From Deinococcus sp. (lineage in GTDB: Bacteria > Deinococcota > Deinococci > Deinococcales > Deinococcaceae), in assembly GCA_025351205.1 (NCBI GenBank), contig JANXWI010000216.1, positions 1 through 14,534 of the forward strand: 14,534 nucleotides of DNA, in the 5' to 3' direction. A program made the translations under genes and the position numbers. A model generated the notes under the pieces. That model saw nothing but the letters and a program-made list of their open reading frames with translations, was not told where the DNA came from and searched no databases. Shown piece by piece: positions 1 to 6,986 of the stretch; positions within the stretch are counted from its first letter, which is position 1; each line of letters opens with the position of its first letter.

Positions 1-108
1 CAAGTCGGTCGGGGCGGCCCGCCCTCTGGCCAGATTGGTCTTCCCGCCTCTGCACCGGAGGGTGGCGACGCTACGCCGCTTGGTCGGATTGAACCCGTAG
101 TTCATACA

Positions 109-136
109 GGATTCAAGTCGGAGTCCGTGTGAATCC
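109..136. repeat. Palindromic intergenic element downstream of rbtD
   Basis: Seven-base outer arms GGATTCA (109-115) and TGAATCC (130-136) are perfectly complementary, and between them CGGAGTCCG (119-127) is itself a palindrome around its central base. The two symmetries are almost co-centred. The element lies about 80 bases beyond the stop codon of the ribitol dehydrogenase gene. It resembles palindromic intergenic sequences I associate with Deinococcus genomes, but that is memory and not a search. It could be a small dispersed repeat or a protein-binding site. There is no U-tract, so it is not a classical terminator. The rest of 1-217 shows no supportable gene. A plus-strand frame is open from the window edge to a TGA at 127-129 and could be the tail of an upstream gene, but nothing in it is recognisable. 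Confidence 0.45.
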
Positions 137-217
137 AAAAGAACCGCGTTCCAGACAGCTTTATCAGAACCTGCAAGATGTCAGGTACTGAAGTTAAGGC
201 CACACAACCCCTACAGG

Positions 218-946
218 TTATAAATCAAGACTCTGGGGAACGATGACGAGGTCGCGGACCGTGATGTTGCGTGGCCGTGTCAGCATGAACATCACGGCCT
301 CGGCGACTTCCCTGGCTTCCATCAGGCTACCGTCTGCCAGCGCTTCATCGCGTTTGGCCTGAGGCCAGTCATTGATGAGCGCCGTGACAACCGGCCCCGG
401 CAAGACGGCACCGACGCGCAGACCATGCTTGGCGACCTGTCTGCGTACCGTATGGACAAACGCCTGCACGGCATGTTTGGACGCCGTGTAGATTGGCTCC
501 CACACGACCGGTACCACGCCAGCCACTGAACTGGTCACGATGATATCGCCACTCTTTCGTTCAATCATATGGGGCAGCACCGCTTGAACGGTGCGGAAAG
601 TGGCATTGATGTTGAGGTTGAGCATCCGGTCCCAGGCGTCGGGATCACCTGTGGCGACTTCACCGCCAATATAAGCACCGGCGTTGGCGTGAAAGATGTC
701 GAGTTGCCCTGCCGCCTCCAGAATCTGCGGCATCATGGTGGCGACACTTCCCTTGTCGAGCAGATCGATGACGAGCGGAATGGCCTCAGAGCCGATCTCG
801 GCACAGTGCTGAATGAGCGCCTCTTCCGCTCTGTCCACCAGGACGACTTTGGCACCCGCAGCGGCCATGTGTCTCGCGCATTCGAGTCCGATCCCGGAGG
901 CAGCGCCCGTCACTGCCGCCACCTTACCTGCGAGGCTCTGTTTCAT
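218..946 (-). CDS. rbtD: Ribitol 2-dehydrogenase (short-chain dehydrogenase/reductase)
   Basis: This 242-residue classical SDR should oxidise ribitol to D-ribulose with NAD+ in the cytoplasm. The cofactor motif TGAASGIG lies at residues 13-20. D38 at the end of the second beta strand favours NAD over NADP. HANAG is at 86-90, and the catalytic set is N112, S140, Y153 and K157. Beyond the generic SDR features, long stretches match enterobacterial ribitol dehydrogenase as I recall it: the segment around LDIFHANAGAYIGG, the VPV-WEPIYTASK active-site region, GAVLPGPVVTAL, and the ending in a DL pair. Start: ATG at 946 with a TTGGAG ribosome site about 10 bases upstream. It begins 26 bases after the permease stop, so it is the last gene of the minus-strand operon. 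Leucine codons are mixed (10 CTC, 8 CTG of 21), unlike the CTG-dominated genes on the right. A related pentitol dehydrogenase is possible. Confidence 0.85.
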   Translation of the reverse strand: MKQSLAGKVAAVTGAASGIGLECARHMAAAGAKVVLVDRAEEALIQHCAEIGSEAIPLVIDLLDKGSVATMMPQILEAAGQLDIFHANAGAYIGGEVATGDPDAWDRMLNLNINATFRTVQAVLPHMIERKSGDIIVTSSVAGVVPVVWEPIYTASKHAVQAFVHTVRRQVAKHGLRVGAVLPGPVVTALINDWPQAKRDEALADGSLMEAREVAEAVMFMLTRPRNITVRDLVIVPQSLDL

Positions 947-972
947 TTATAAACGTCTCCAAGAGGTTCAGG

Positions 973-2244
973 TCAGGCGCGGCCATTGGCCATCCGCGAG
1001 CGCCGCGACAGAGAATCGACAATGACGGCGATGGCCAGAACAGCACCCGTGATCATGTAGCGGAGCGACGACGACAGATCGAGCAGTGTCAGGCCGCTGG
1101 AGATCGCCTCAATGACGATGATCCCGAGCAGGGCCGAATACGCGCTGCCGCGCCCCCCGAACAGACTGGTGCCGCCGATCACCGCCGCAGCGATGGCATT
1201 GAGATTGACGTCGCCGGTGCCGGCCTGTTGGCTTGCCGAAGCCAGCCGCGCTGCCGCCAGCACGCCGCCGAGGGCCGCCAGCGTCGAACAGATCATGAAC
1301 GCACTCATGTAGATGCGGCGCACATTGATGCCCGAACGCCTTGCCGCTTCGGGATTGCCGCCCACGGCAGTCAGCGAACGCCCCCACTTCGTCTGCTTGA
1401 GCGCGTAATTCATGGCCACCACCAGGCCGACAAACAACCCGAAGATCCAGGGCACGCCGCGCGTCTTGTTCAGGTAAAAGACGATGAATCCCAGGCCTAT
1501 AAAAATGGCCAACGCTTTGGTCGCAATCGCGGCCATCGGTTGCGTCGACAGGCCAGACGCCTTGCGGCGCTGCTCGGTCCGGTAGTTTGTCAGGAAGACG
1601 CCCACAGCGGCCAGGGCGACGAGCGCGTAGGCCAGCCAGCCCGGCACCGTCAGGAGCTGCCCGAAGGAGACCAGCGGCGAGCCGAACGGCAGGTTGATCG
1701 AACCCGTCGAGCGGAGGATGTAGAGTTGCAGCCCGAGGAAGGCCAGCAGCCCGGAGAGGGTGGACACGAAGCTCGGCATGCCCAGCCAGTTGAACAAGAA
1801 GGCGTAGGCCGCGCCGATGAGCGCGCCAATCACGAGCGCGGCGAGGATGGCCAGCGGCACGGGCCACCCCTGATTGACCCACAGGGTGCCCACGAGCGCC
1901 GAGGCGAAGCCGCTGACCGAGCCGACTGACAGGTCGATCTGCGCCACCATCAGCACACAGACGATGCCGAGCGAGATCACGCCGATGGTCGAGGAATCGA
2001 ACAGCAGATTGGCGAGGTTGCTGCTCGACAGAAACACCGGGTTGAGGATCTGGAAAACGGTGCAGATGATCAGCAGGCCGATGATCACCGGCAGGAAGCC
2101 GAGGTCGCCCGATCTGACCCGGGTGACGAAGGCCTCCAGAGCGCCACCGATGCCGGTCGCGTGCTTGACCCGTACGTCGGCCCGGTCAAGGAGTGGGGGG
2201 TCAAGCAGTGGGGTGTCGGAAACGCCGTCCTGCGGTTGACTCAT
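973..2244 (-). CDS. Sugar ABC transporter permease, XylH/RbsC type
   Basis: This 423-residue inner-membrane permease belongs to the branched-chain/ribose/xylose type (BPD_transp_2). After a cytoplasmic leader of about 50 residues there are roughly ten hydrophobic segments. The family hallmark is the stretch IGVISLGIVCVLMVAQIDLSVGSV, where the IDLSVGS core is diagnostic; near the C-terminus come GRSLTAVGGNPEAARRSGI, which contacts the ATPase, and AAAVIGGTSLFGGRGS. The length and the long loop before the GLFVGLVVAMNYAL helix fit XylH better than the roughly 320-residue RbsC. Its ATG overlaps the TGA of the ATPase gene (ATGA at 2241-2244), indicating translational coupling. With the neighbouring binding protein and ATPase it forms a complete importer. 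The adjacent ribitol dehydrogenase points to a pentitol as substrate, although the closest known relatives carry xylose. Confidence 0.88.
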   Translation of the reverse strand: MSQPQDGVSDTPLLDPPLLDRADVRVKHATGIGGALEAFVTRVRSGDLGFLPVIIGLLIICTVFQILNPVFLSSSNLANLLFDSSTIGVISLGIVCVLMVAQIDLSVGSVSGFASALVGTLWVNQGWPVPLAILAALVIGALIGAAYAFLFNWLGMPSFVSTLSGLLAFLGLQLYILRSTGSINLPFGSPLVSFGQLLTVPGWLAYALVALAAVGVFLTNYRTEQRRKASGLSTQPMAAIATKALAIFIGLGFIVFYLNKTRGVPWIFGLFVGLVVAMNYALKQTKWGRSLTAVGGNPEAARRSGINVRRIYMSAFMICSTLAALGGVLAAARLASASQQAGTGDVNLNAIAAAVIGGTSLFGGRGSAYSALLGIIVIEAISSGLTLLDLSSSLRYMITGAVLAIAVIVDSLSRRSRMANGRA

Positions 2245-3059
2245 GGCCTCGCCTCACTGGAACGTTCGAGCTGGGCGCGCCGCCCGGCACGCCGGGTGAC
2301 CGAATTTTCAGAGGCGCCGGTGATGGCGCTGACCAGTTCTTCGTTCGAGGCGTCGGGCGCGAGGATCCCGTTGTTGCGCCCGAGCCGGAGCACCACGATC
2401 CGGTCGGCGACGGCGCGCACGTCCTCCATGTTGTGGCTGATCATCAGCACGCCCAGGCCACGCGCGCGCACCCGCTCGATCAGGTCGAGCACTTCCGCCG
2501 TCTGCGCGACGCCCAGGGCCGCCGTCGGCTCGTCGAGCATGATCAGTTTTGGATCGAGCAGCAGCGACCTGGCGATGGCGACGGTCTGGCGCTGGCCGCC
2601 CGAAAGTGAGGCGATCGGTTCCCGCACGCTTGGAATGCGCGCCGAGAGTTCGTTGAGGAGCGTCCAGGCGCGAATTTCCATACTCACTTCGTCAAGATGC
2701 CAGGGTCCCTGTTCGCGCCCCAGAAAGATGTTGGCGACGACATCGAGGTTTTCGCATAGGGCGAGGTCCTGGAAGACCGTCGCAATGCCGAGATCAATGG
2801 CCGTCGACGGATCGGCGAGTCTGACCGGCTTACCGGCAAAAAAAATCTCTCCTGCGCTCGGCTGGTGGACGCCGGCGAGAATCTTGACCAGCGTCGACTT
2901 GCCGGCACCGTTGTCACCCACGAGGGCCACAACTTCACCGGCATGGACGTCAAATGCGATCTCGCTGAGTGCCGAGACGGCACCGAAATGCTTGGAGATG
3001 CCGCGCAGGCTGAGCACCGGCTCTCCGTGGGGTACTGCGTTTTCCGAAACATTATTCAT
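2241..3059 (-). CDS. Sugar ABC transporter ATPase, single-domain
   Basis: This 272-residue nucleotide-binding protein energises the pentose/pentitol importer. Visible motifs are Walker A GDNGAGKST (residues 48-56), the Q-loop in VFQDLAL, the signature LSGGQRQ, Walker B LIMLDEP and the switch histidine in ISHN. XylG, RbsA and AraG carry two ATPase cassettes in about 500 residues. This protein has one, as in FrcA-type systems, so two copies would serve one transporter. Start choice: ATG at 3059 has GGAAGG about 10 bases upstream. An in-frame ATG at 3077 would add six residues (MGRPDE) but lacks a ribosome site, and the frame open further upstream to 3212 reads like noise. The gene starts 85 bases after the binding-protein stop and overlaps the permease start by four bases. 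Confidence 0.88.
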   Translation of the reverse strand: MNNVSENAVPHGEPVLSLRGISKHFGAVSALSEIAFDVHAGEVVALVGDNGAGKSTLVKILAGVHQPSAGEIFFAGKPVRLADPSTAIDLGIATVFQDLALCENLDVVANIFLGREQGPWHLDEVSMEIRAWTLLNELSARIPSVREPIASLSGGQRQTVAIARSLLLDPKLIMLDEPTAALGVAQTAEVLDLIERVRARGLGVLMISHNMEDVRAVADRIVVLRLGRNNGILAPDASNEELVSAITGASENSVTRRAGRRAQLERSSEARP

Positions 3060-3144
3060 TTCATCTGGCCTTCCCATTGCTGACTGGAAAAGAGTTGCAG
3101 CAGGGATCGTCCGCCTGTGACGACAGACGACCCCGTTGCGACTC

Positions 3145-4209
3145 CTACGGGTTGATGCCAAGCTTCTTGCAGGCGTCTTCGTACCCCTTGCAGAGATCGG
3201 CGGCAGAGACAATCGGCTGGCCGTTGAGCTTCTTGTCGATGACCTCGGCCTTGAGATTCTCGGCGGTGATCAACGTCGGTACGAAGAGCTTCGACGGCGT
3301 ATTGAAGAGCGTCTTGTCAGCCTTGGGCTTCTGACCCTTGAGCAGCGCCACGGCCACGTCTGCGGCAGCGCCCGCCACGATCTCGCTCGGCTTCAGGATG
3401 GTGTTGTACTGAAGGCCAGCGACGATGTACTGCAATCCCGCCATCGTCGCGTCGTTACCGGTGGTCGGCGGGACCGGATTGACGCCCGCCGCCTTGAACG
3501 CCGCGACCGCGCCGCCTGCCGTGCCGTCATTGGCGGCGACGACGCCAAGAATCTGCTTGCCGAAGCGCGTCACCTGGCCGCTGGCCCACTGCTGAGCCTT
3601 GCTCGGTGCCCACTCTGGGGTATCGTACACGGCCAGGGTCTTGTACCCTCCCGACGCCAGGCCCGACTGAATGCCCTTCTTGATCAGCCCGGCGGCAGCG
3701 TCCGTCGGCGAACCGTTGATGTTCAGAATGCCGCCCTGCGCTGCCGGCACGTTCGTCTTCTTGAGGTGGTCGACCAGTGACGTGGCGATGATCCTGCCGA
3801 TCGCCTCATTGTCAAAGGAGACGTAGTAATCGGCTTTCGCGTTCGGAATCGGGCGGTCATACGCGATCACCTTGATCCCTTGCCCCTGGGCACGCTTGAC
3901 CAGCGAGGCCGCCGCCGCCGTATCGACCGCGTCCATCACGATGGCCTTCGCGCCCTGAGAGATCACGGAATTGAACTGCTGCTGCTGCTTGGTGGCGTCT
4001 CCGTCCGCATTCAGATAGATCACCTTGCAGCTCGGGCAGAGCGTCTTCATTCGGGCGACAAAGCCTGGGTAGTCGTGCTGCTCATAGCGCGTGGACGCCT
4101 GATCGGGCATCAGGAACGCGACGGTCGTGTTGTTCAGTGTCTGGGCGTTGGTTTGTGCGCCAACAACGACACTCAGCAGAGCGGCAGAAAAAGCAAGGGT
4201 ACGTTTCAT
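3145..4209 (-). CDS. Periplasmic sugar-binding protein, XylF-like
   Basis: This 354-residue solute-binding protein of the periplasmic-binding-protein type 1 fold captures the sugar or polyol outside the membrane. A typical signal peptide (MKRTLAFSAALLSVVVGAQTNA) is followed by the mature start VAFLMPDQASTRYEQHDYPG, which is characteristic of D-xylose-binding proteins. Further family segments are GAKAIVMDAVDTAAAASLV, VIAYDRPI, ADYYVSFDNE and the hinge-lobe GVVAANDGTAGGAVAAFK. A Cys pair in LCPSCK may form a disulfide. Start: ATG at 4209 has a perfect GGAGG six bases upstream. The frame stays open to 4467 without a stop, but the extra residues are arginine/serine-rich noise that would bury the signal peptide. 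It is the first gene of the importer block. A second, dead copy of a similar signal peptide lies just upstream at 4275-4355. The true ligand may be ribitol or another pentitol. Confidence 0.88.
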   Translation of the reverse strand: MKRTLAFSAALLSVVVGAQTNAQTLNNTTVAFLMPDQASTRYEQHDYPGFVARMKTLCPSCKVIYLNADGDATKQQQQFNSVISQGAKAIVMDAVDTAAAASLVKRAQGQGIKVIAYDRPIPNAKADYYVSFDNEAIGRIIATSLVDHLKKTNVPAAQGGILNINGSPTDAAAGLIKKGIQSGLASGGYKTLAVYDTPEWAPSKAQQWASGQVTRFGKQILGVVAANDGTAGGAVAAFKAAGVNPVPPTTGNDATMAGLQYIVAGLQYNTILKPSEIVAGAAADVAVALLKGQKPKADKTLFNTPSKLFVPTLITAENLKAEVIDKKLNGQPIVSAADLCKGYEDACKKLGINP

Positions 4210-4274
4210 AGAATTCCTCCAGAACAACATCAGGGTGAAGAGCCGTTTCCAAAGCCGAGAAAGAGTGAAGCTGT

Positions 4275-4355
4275 CTAAAACAGTGCGGGCGACTCCCGCA
4301 AAGCAGAGAGCGCGGCGGCGAGCAGCGCGGCGGACAAAGCGAGCGTTTGGTTCAT
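4275..4355 (-). pseudogene. Truncated signal-peptide ORF upstream of the binding protein
   Basis: A 26-codon ORF starts at ATG 4355, preceded by a perfect GGAGG at 4361-4365 (five bases of spacing), and stops at TAG 4275-4277. Its product begins MNQTLALSAALLAAALS, a good signal-peptide core. It then runs into a short unrelated tail (ALRESPALF). The beginning lines up with the intact binding protein downstream (MKRTLAFSAALLSVVVG), with M, TLA and SAALL shared, and both starts have the same GGAGGAA context. I infer that this is the 5' end of a former or paralogous binding-protein gene, cut off by a deletion or by replacement with the present importer. It could instead be kept as a short upstream ORF affecting translation of the importer. 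The 65 bases between its stop and the next ATG hold nothing else recognisable. Confidence 0.55.
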
Positions 4356-4463
4356 GGGTTCCTCCTGGAACGGGAAAGGGGCAGGATGGACTGGGCCAGG
4401 ACATGGCTGAGCCGGAAATTGACTGGACTGGGACATGTCTGGGCAAGGAACGCAGACTGGACC

Positions 4464-5666
4464 TCACATGGTCGGCCCCAGCACACCAGGAATGCCGTTC
4501 GGCTGAGTGTTTTCCGACTGCCCGTTCGGGTAGATGACGGCCTTCAGGAAGCCGTCCGGAGCGTCGTAGGCGTCCTTGAACGCCTGCACCGCGCCGTTCA
4601 TGTCGTAGTGGTGGGTGGCAATAGACTCGATGTTGACCCGGCCACTGCGCACCAGTTCGATGGCGCGGGGATACACGTGCCCCATGCGCCGCGAGAGCTT
4701 GATGATCAGCGCCTTACGGCGGGCGTTGGCCGCGCTCATCTGGAAGTGGTCGCCGTCGGGAATGCCGACCAGCGTGATCCGGCCCCCGATACGGGCAACC
4801 TGGGCGGCCTGCTCAGGCGCGTCCGGCGAGGTGGTGGCCTCCAGCACGTAGTCTTCGCCGCGCCCGCCGGTCAGCTCCAGAATCTCTGAAATGTCCTCGT
4901 GAACGCTGTCTGCTCCCAGCGCCAGCGCCTGGGCACGCCGGGCGGCGCGGGGTTCGACCACCCGCACGTGTGCCGCCCCACACACGTGAGCGACCTGCAT
5001 GGTCATCAGCCCGATGGGGCCAGCGCCAAGCACCACCACCCCGCTCATGGGCCTGAGCTTGGTGATGTCGAGCGCGTGAACCGCAACGCCCAGCGGTTCG
5101 AGCAGCGCCGTCAGGGCCGGGGAAAAGCCGGCGGGCACGGCGTACAGGCTGCTGGGACGCACGCTGATGTACTGGGCCAGGCCGCCGTCCACGCCGGGCG
5201 ACCCCAGAAAATGGACGTTGGGGCAGAGGTTGGGATATCCGGCGTGGCACTGCTCACACTGGCCGCAGTGCTGGGCCGGGTCCACAGCCACCAGCGTGCC
5301 ATCGACAAACCCGTAGGGCAGGCCGCTGCCGTCCATGACCGTGGCCGCGAACTCGTGGCCGGGCGTCATGGGCCGCCTGATGACCGCCGGGCCGATACCG
5401 CCCTCGTGGTAGTAGTGCATGTCCGAACCACAGACGCTGACCGCCTGCACTTTCAGAAACACCTCGCCGGGCACGTGTGCCGGAACAGCCTCGTGGTGCA
5501 GCCGCAGGTCATGTGCGCCGTGCAGCCGAACGGTTGACATGCTGGGCTGAAGCGGGGGCCGGGGCGCGGCCTGGACAGGCTGGGCCTGAAGGTGACCGGG
5601 CAGAGGATTCTGCTGGACCGCCTGTTCATGTGACAACTGGTCCTGCGACAACTGGTCTTTGGTCAT
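4464..5666 (-). CDS. Zinc-dependent polyol dehydrogenase (sorbitol/xylitol dehydrogenase type)
   Basis: This 400-residue medium-chain dehydrogenase should oxidise a polyol to a ketose with NAD+. Catalytic zinc ligands are C79 (in VCGSDMHYYHEGG), H104 and E105 (PGHEF). The structural zinc site is complete with C134, C137, C140 and C148. The Rossmann loop is GAGPIG (214-219), and E237, about 18 residues on, probably holds the adenosine ribose. The CGSDxHYxxxGxxG pattern is that of sorbitol/xylitol dehydrogenases rather than alcohol dehydrogenases. The ATG overlaps the repressor stop (ATGA, 5663-5666) and has a GGGGGA site, so I take it as the start. That leaves a 42-residue Gln/Pro-rich extension containing the repeat DQLSQDQLSHEQ. 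An internal ATG at 5540 would give the usual family length (358) but has no clear ribosome site. The substrate (xylitol, arabitol, sorbitol or ribitol) cannot be fixed from sequence. Confidence 0.85.
   Translation of the reverse strand: MTKDQLSQDQLSHEQAVQQNPLPGHLQAQPVQAAPRPPLQPSMSTVRLHGAHDLRLHHEAVPAHVPGEVFLKVQAVSVCGSDMHYYHEGGIGPAVIRRPMTPGHEFAATVMDGSGLPYGFVDGTLVAVDPAQHCGQCEQCHAGYPNLCPNVHFLGSPGVDGGLAQYISVRPSSLYAVPAGFSPALTALLEPLGVAVHALDITKLRPMSGVVVLGAGPIGLMTMQVAHVCGAAHVRVVEPRAARRAQALALGADSVHEDISEILELTGGRGEDYVLEATTSPDAPEQAAQVARIGGRITLVGIPDGDHFQMSAANARRKALIIKLSRRMGHVYPRAIELVRSGRVNIESIATHHYDMNGAVQAFKDAYDAPDGFLKAVIYPNGQSENTQPNGIPGVLGPTM
5631..5660 (-). repeat. 15-bp tandem repeat at the 5' end of the polyol dehydrogenase gene
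   Basis: Two adjacent 15-base units (5631-5645 and 5646-5660) share the core GACAACTGGTC and differ at a few flanking bases. On the coding strand they encode the repeated DQLSQ/DQLSH near the N-terminus of the dehydrogenase. The unit length is a multiple of three, so the reading frame is preserved. The repeat lies in the poorly conserved extension before the catalytic domain. Confidence 0.7.
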
Positions 5667-6508
5667 GCCTGGTTCCCCCTGACGGGCCTGCCGCCGCCCT
5701 GTTCACCTGTTTCCTGCTCATCGCCCGGAGCATCCGGATGACCGCTGAGCAGCACCCCGATGTCGTGGTCCCGGCAGTAGCGCAGGTAGCTTTCCGGCAT
5801 GCTGTCGCTCACCACCACATGGACGTCTTCCAGGTGGCCGACCTGTGGACCGACCACCGAGTCGTACTTGCTGGCGTCGGTCAGCAGCACGGTTTTGCGC
5901 GCCGAACGGATCACCGCCCGGATCACCCGCGCCTCCTCCTCGGTGTAGATGGTCAGGCCCCCTTCCAGGCTGACTCCGGTCACGGCGATAAAGGCGTAAT
6001 TGAGCTTCAGCGCTGTGACCGCAGCCTCCGTGACCGGGCCGACCAGCGCCTCGACGAAGCCGACCAGCTGCCCGCCCAGCAGCGTCACGCTCACGCCGCG
6101 CGGATTGCTGCGGGCCAGGGCGGTGGCGGTGGGCAGGCTGTTCGTGTAGACCTGCAAACCCTCCTGGTGCAGCACCAGCGCCAGTTCATGGACGGTGCTG
6201 CTGGGGGCCAGATACAGGCTGGTTTCAGGCCGGACCAGTTCCAGGGCGCGGCGGGCCACCGAGACCTTGGCCGGGTGGTTTTGCACGAAACGGTCCTGAA
6301 AGCTCAGCTCAATGTAGTTTCGCAGCACCGCGCCGCCGTGGACCTTTTGCAGCAGGTTCAGGCGGGCCAGGTGCGCCAAGTCACGGTGAACGGTCATCTC
6401 TGAAACGCCCAGGTGCTGCGCCAGCTCGGTCACCTTGCAGCTCCCATGCTGCTGAAGCTGCTCCAGCACGTAGCGGTGACGTTCGTTGGCAATACGCTGA
6501 ATCGACAT
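5663..6508 (-). CDS. DeoR-family transcriptional repressor
   Basis: This 281-residue DNA-binding regulator most likely represses this catabolic locus and is released by a phosphorylated sugar intermediate. The N-terminal helix-turn-helix covers about residues 5-60 and carries the family fingerprint: VTELAQHLGVSEMTVHRDL followed by LLQKVHGGA. The C-terminal effector domain shows LAPSSTVHELA, where the phosphate-binding loop lies, then TNS, LLGGQL, YAFIAVTGVSLEGGLT and LTDASKYDSVV, all in the usual DeoR order. Start: ATG at 6508 has GGGGAG about 12 bases upstream and gives the standard MSIQRIANERHRYVL opening. A GTG at 6535 would add nine residues without a ribosome site. It is the first gene of the minus-strand transcript and is translationally coupled to the polyol dehydrogenase. 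The repeated operator-like motif in front of it suggests autoregulation. Confidence 0.9.
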   Translation of the reverse strand: MSIQRIANERHRYVLEQLQQHGSCKVTELAQHLGVSEMTVHRDLAHLARLNLLQKVHGGAVLRNYIELSFQDRFVQNHPAKVSVARRALELVRPETSLYLAPSSTVHELALVLHQEGLQVYTNSLPTATALARSNPRGVSVTLLGGQLVGFVEALVGPVTEAAVTALKLNYAFIAVTGVSLEGGLTIYTEEEARVIRAVIRSARKTVLLTDASKYDSVVGPQVGHLEDVHVVVSDSMPESYLRYCRDHDIGVLLSGHPDAPGDEQETGEQGGGRPVRGNQA

Positions 6509-6642
6509 GGTTTCTGGACTCCCCGGGCACCGCACCTGAACAGAGCTGAGGCGTATATGAAGATGAACGGTGACGCTGGCAGACAGGTCATCTGCCCTCT
6601 CTCGTCTCCATCTCTGAGGAAGAGCCGGCCTACCCGGTCCTG

Positions 6643-6666
6643 TTCACACCAAACCGCCTGTGTGAA
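6643..6666. promoter_or_regulatory. Inverted repeat in the repressor 5' leader, possible operator
   Basis: TTCACAC (6643-6649) and GTGTGAA (6660-6666) are perfect inverted arms with a 10-base spacer, so the half-sites are about 17 bases apart centre to centre. On the minus strand it lies roughly 18-42 bases downstream of the predicted transcription start and directly after the ATAACA/ATCAC motif. This position suits a repressor that blocks RNA polymerase. A stem-loop in the leader RNA is the alternative reading. Confidence 0.45.
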
Positions 6667-6668
6667 AA

Positions 6669-6683
6669 GTGATATTTTGTTAT
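6669..6683 (-). promoter_or_regulatory. Operator-like motif at the repressor promoter (copy 1)
   Basis: On the minus strand this reads ATAACAAAATATCAC and begins immediately at the predicted transcription start of the repressor operon. It matches 14 of 15 bases with copy 2 at 6987-7001, which lies on the plus strand ahead of the kinase operon. The site contains two AT(A/C)AC half-sites ten bases apart, one helical turn, as expected for a dimeric DeoR-family protein binding direct repeats. Confidence 0.55.
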
Positions 6684-6690
6684 GTACGGG

Positions 6691-6719
6691 AGTATGAGGT
6701 CTTTTATCTCAATTGTCAA
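6691..6719 (-). promoter_or_regulatory. Sigma-70-type promoter for the repressor/dehydrogenase operon
   Basis: On the minus strand a perfect -35 box TTGACA (6719-6714) is followed by a 17-base spacer and the -10 box CATACT (6696-6691, four of six bases matching consensus). The predicted start of transcription is near 6684, leaving a leader of about 175 bases before the repressor ATG at 6508. This is the best promoter match seen in the window. Confidence 0.65.
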
Positions 6720-6898
6720 CTGCATACGGTTCTGTGGATACAGCCGTGTCTCCTCGGCCTCCAGCAGCAGCATCCTCCGGTCACAGCCGCGAACTGGCCC
6801 ACAGAACTCCATATTCAGCGGTGGATGGTGTCAGCGCCTGGCCACTCCTGACGCTCCGTTCCCCGTCCTCACTGCCTGGAGGCCAAACCCGTCTCTGA

Positions 6899-6930
6899 GC
6901 TTCGTGGCCTCCGGGCTTCGTGGCCTCCGG
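6899..6930. repeat. 16-bp perfect tandem duplication in the control region
   Basis: GCTTCGTGGCCTCCGG occurs twice back to back (6899-6914 and 6915-6930) and is followed by the first five bases of a similar unit (GCTGG). It lies upstream of the kinase-side operator. It is probably a recent slippage duplication. No protein-coding role is apparent. Confidence 0.8.
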
Positions 6931-6986
6931 GCTGGTCACCTCTGGTAAATTCTGTCCGCTTCAGCTAGACTCATTTCAGCCAATTT

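Noticed and set aside
3..105. Minus-strand open frame running off the left edge from an ATG at 105
   Set aside because: It has only about 34 codons, no ribosome site or recognisable motif, and overlaps a plus-strand open frame equally devoid of support.
169..186. ACCTG/CAGGT hairpin after rbtD as a terminator
   Set aside because: The stem is only five base pairs and no T-run follows on the minus strand, so it is not convincing.
2161..3120. A 319-codon plus-strand frame over the ATPase gene
   Set aside because: The product is Ser/Arg/Thr-rich noise. The minus strand carries all ABC ATPase motifs.
6682..6948. Short plus-strand frames in the divergent control region
   Set aside because: They lack ribosome sites and recognisable residues, and they overlap the promoter and operator-like sites.
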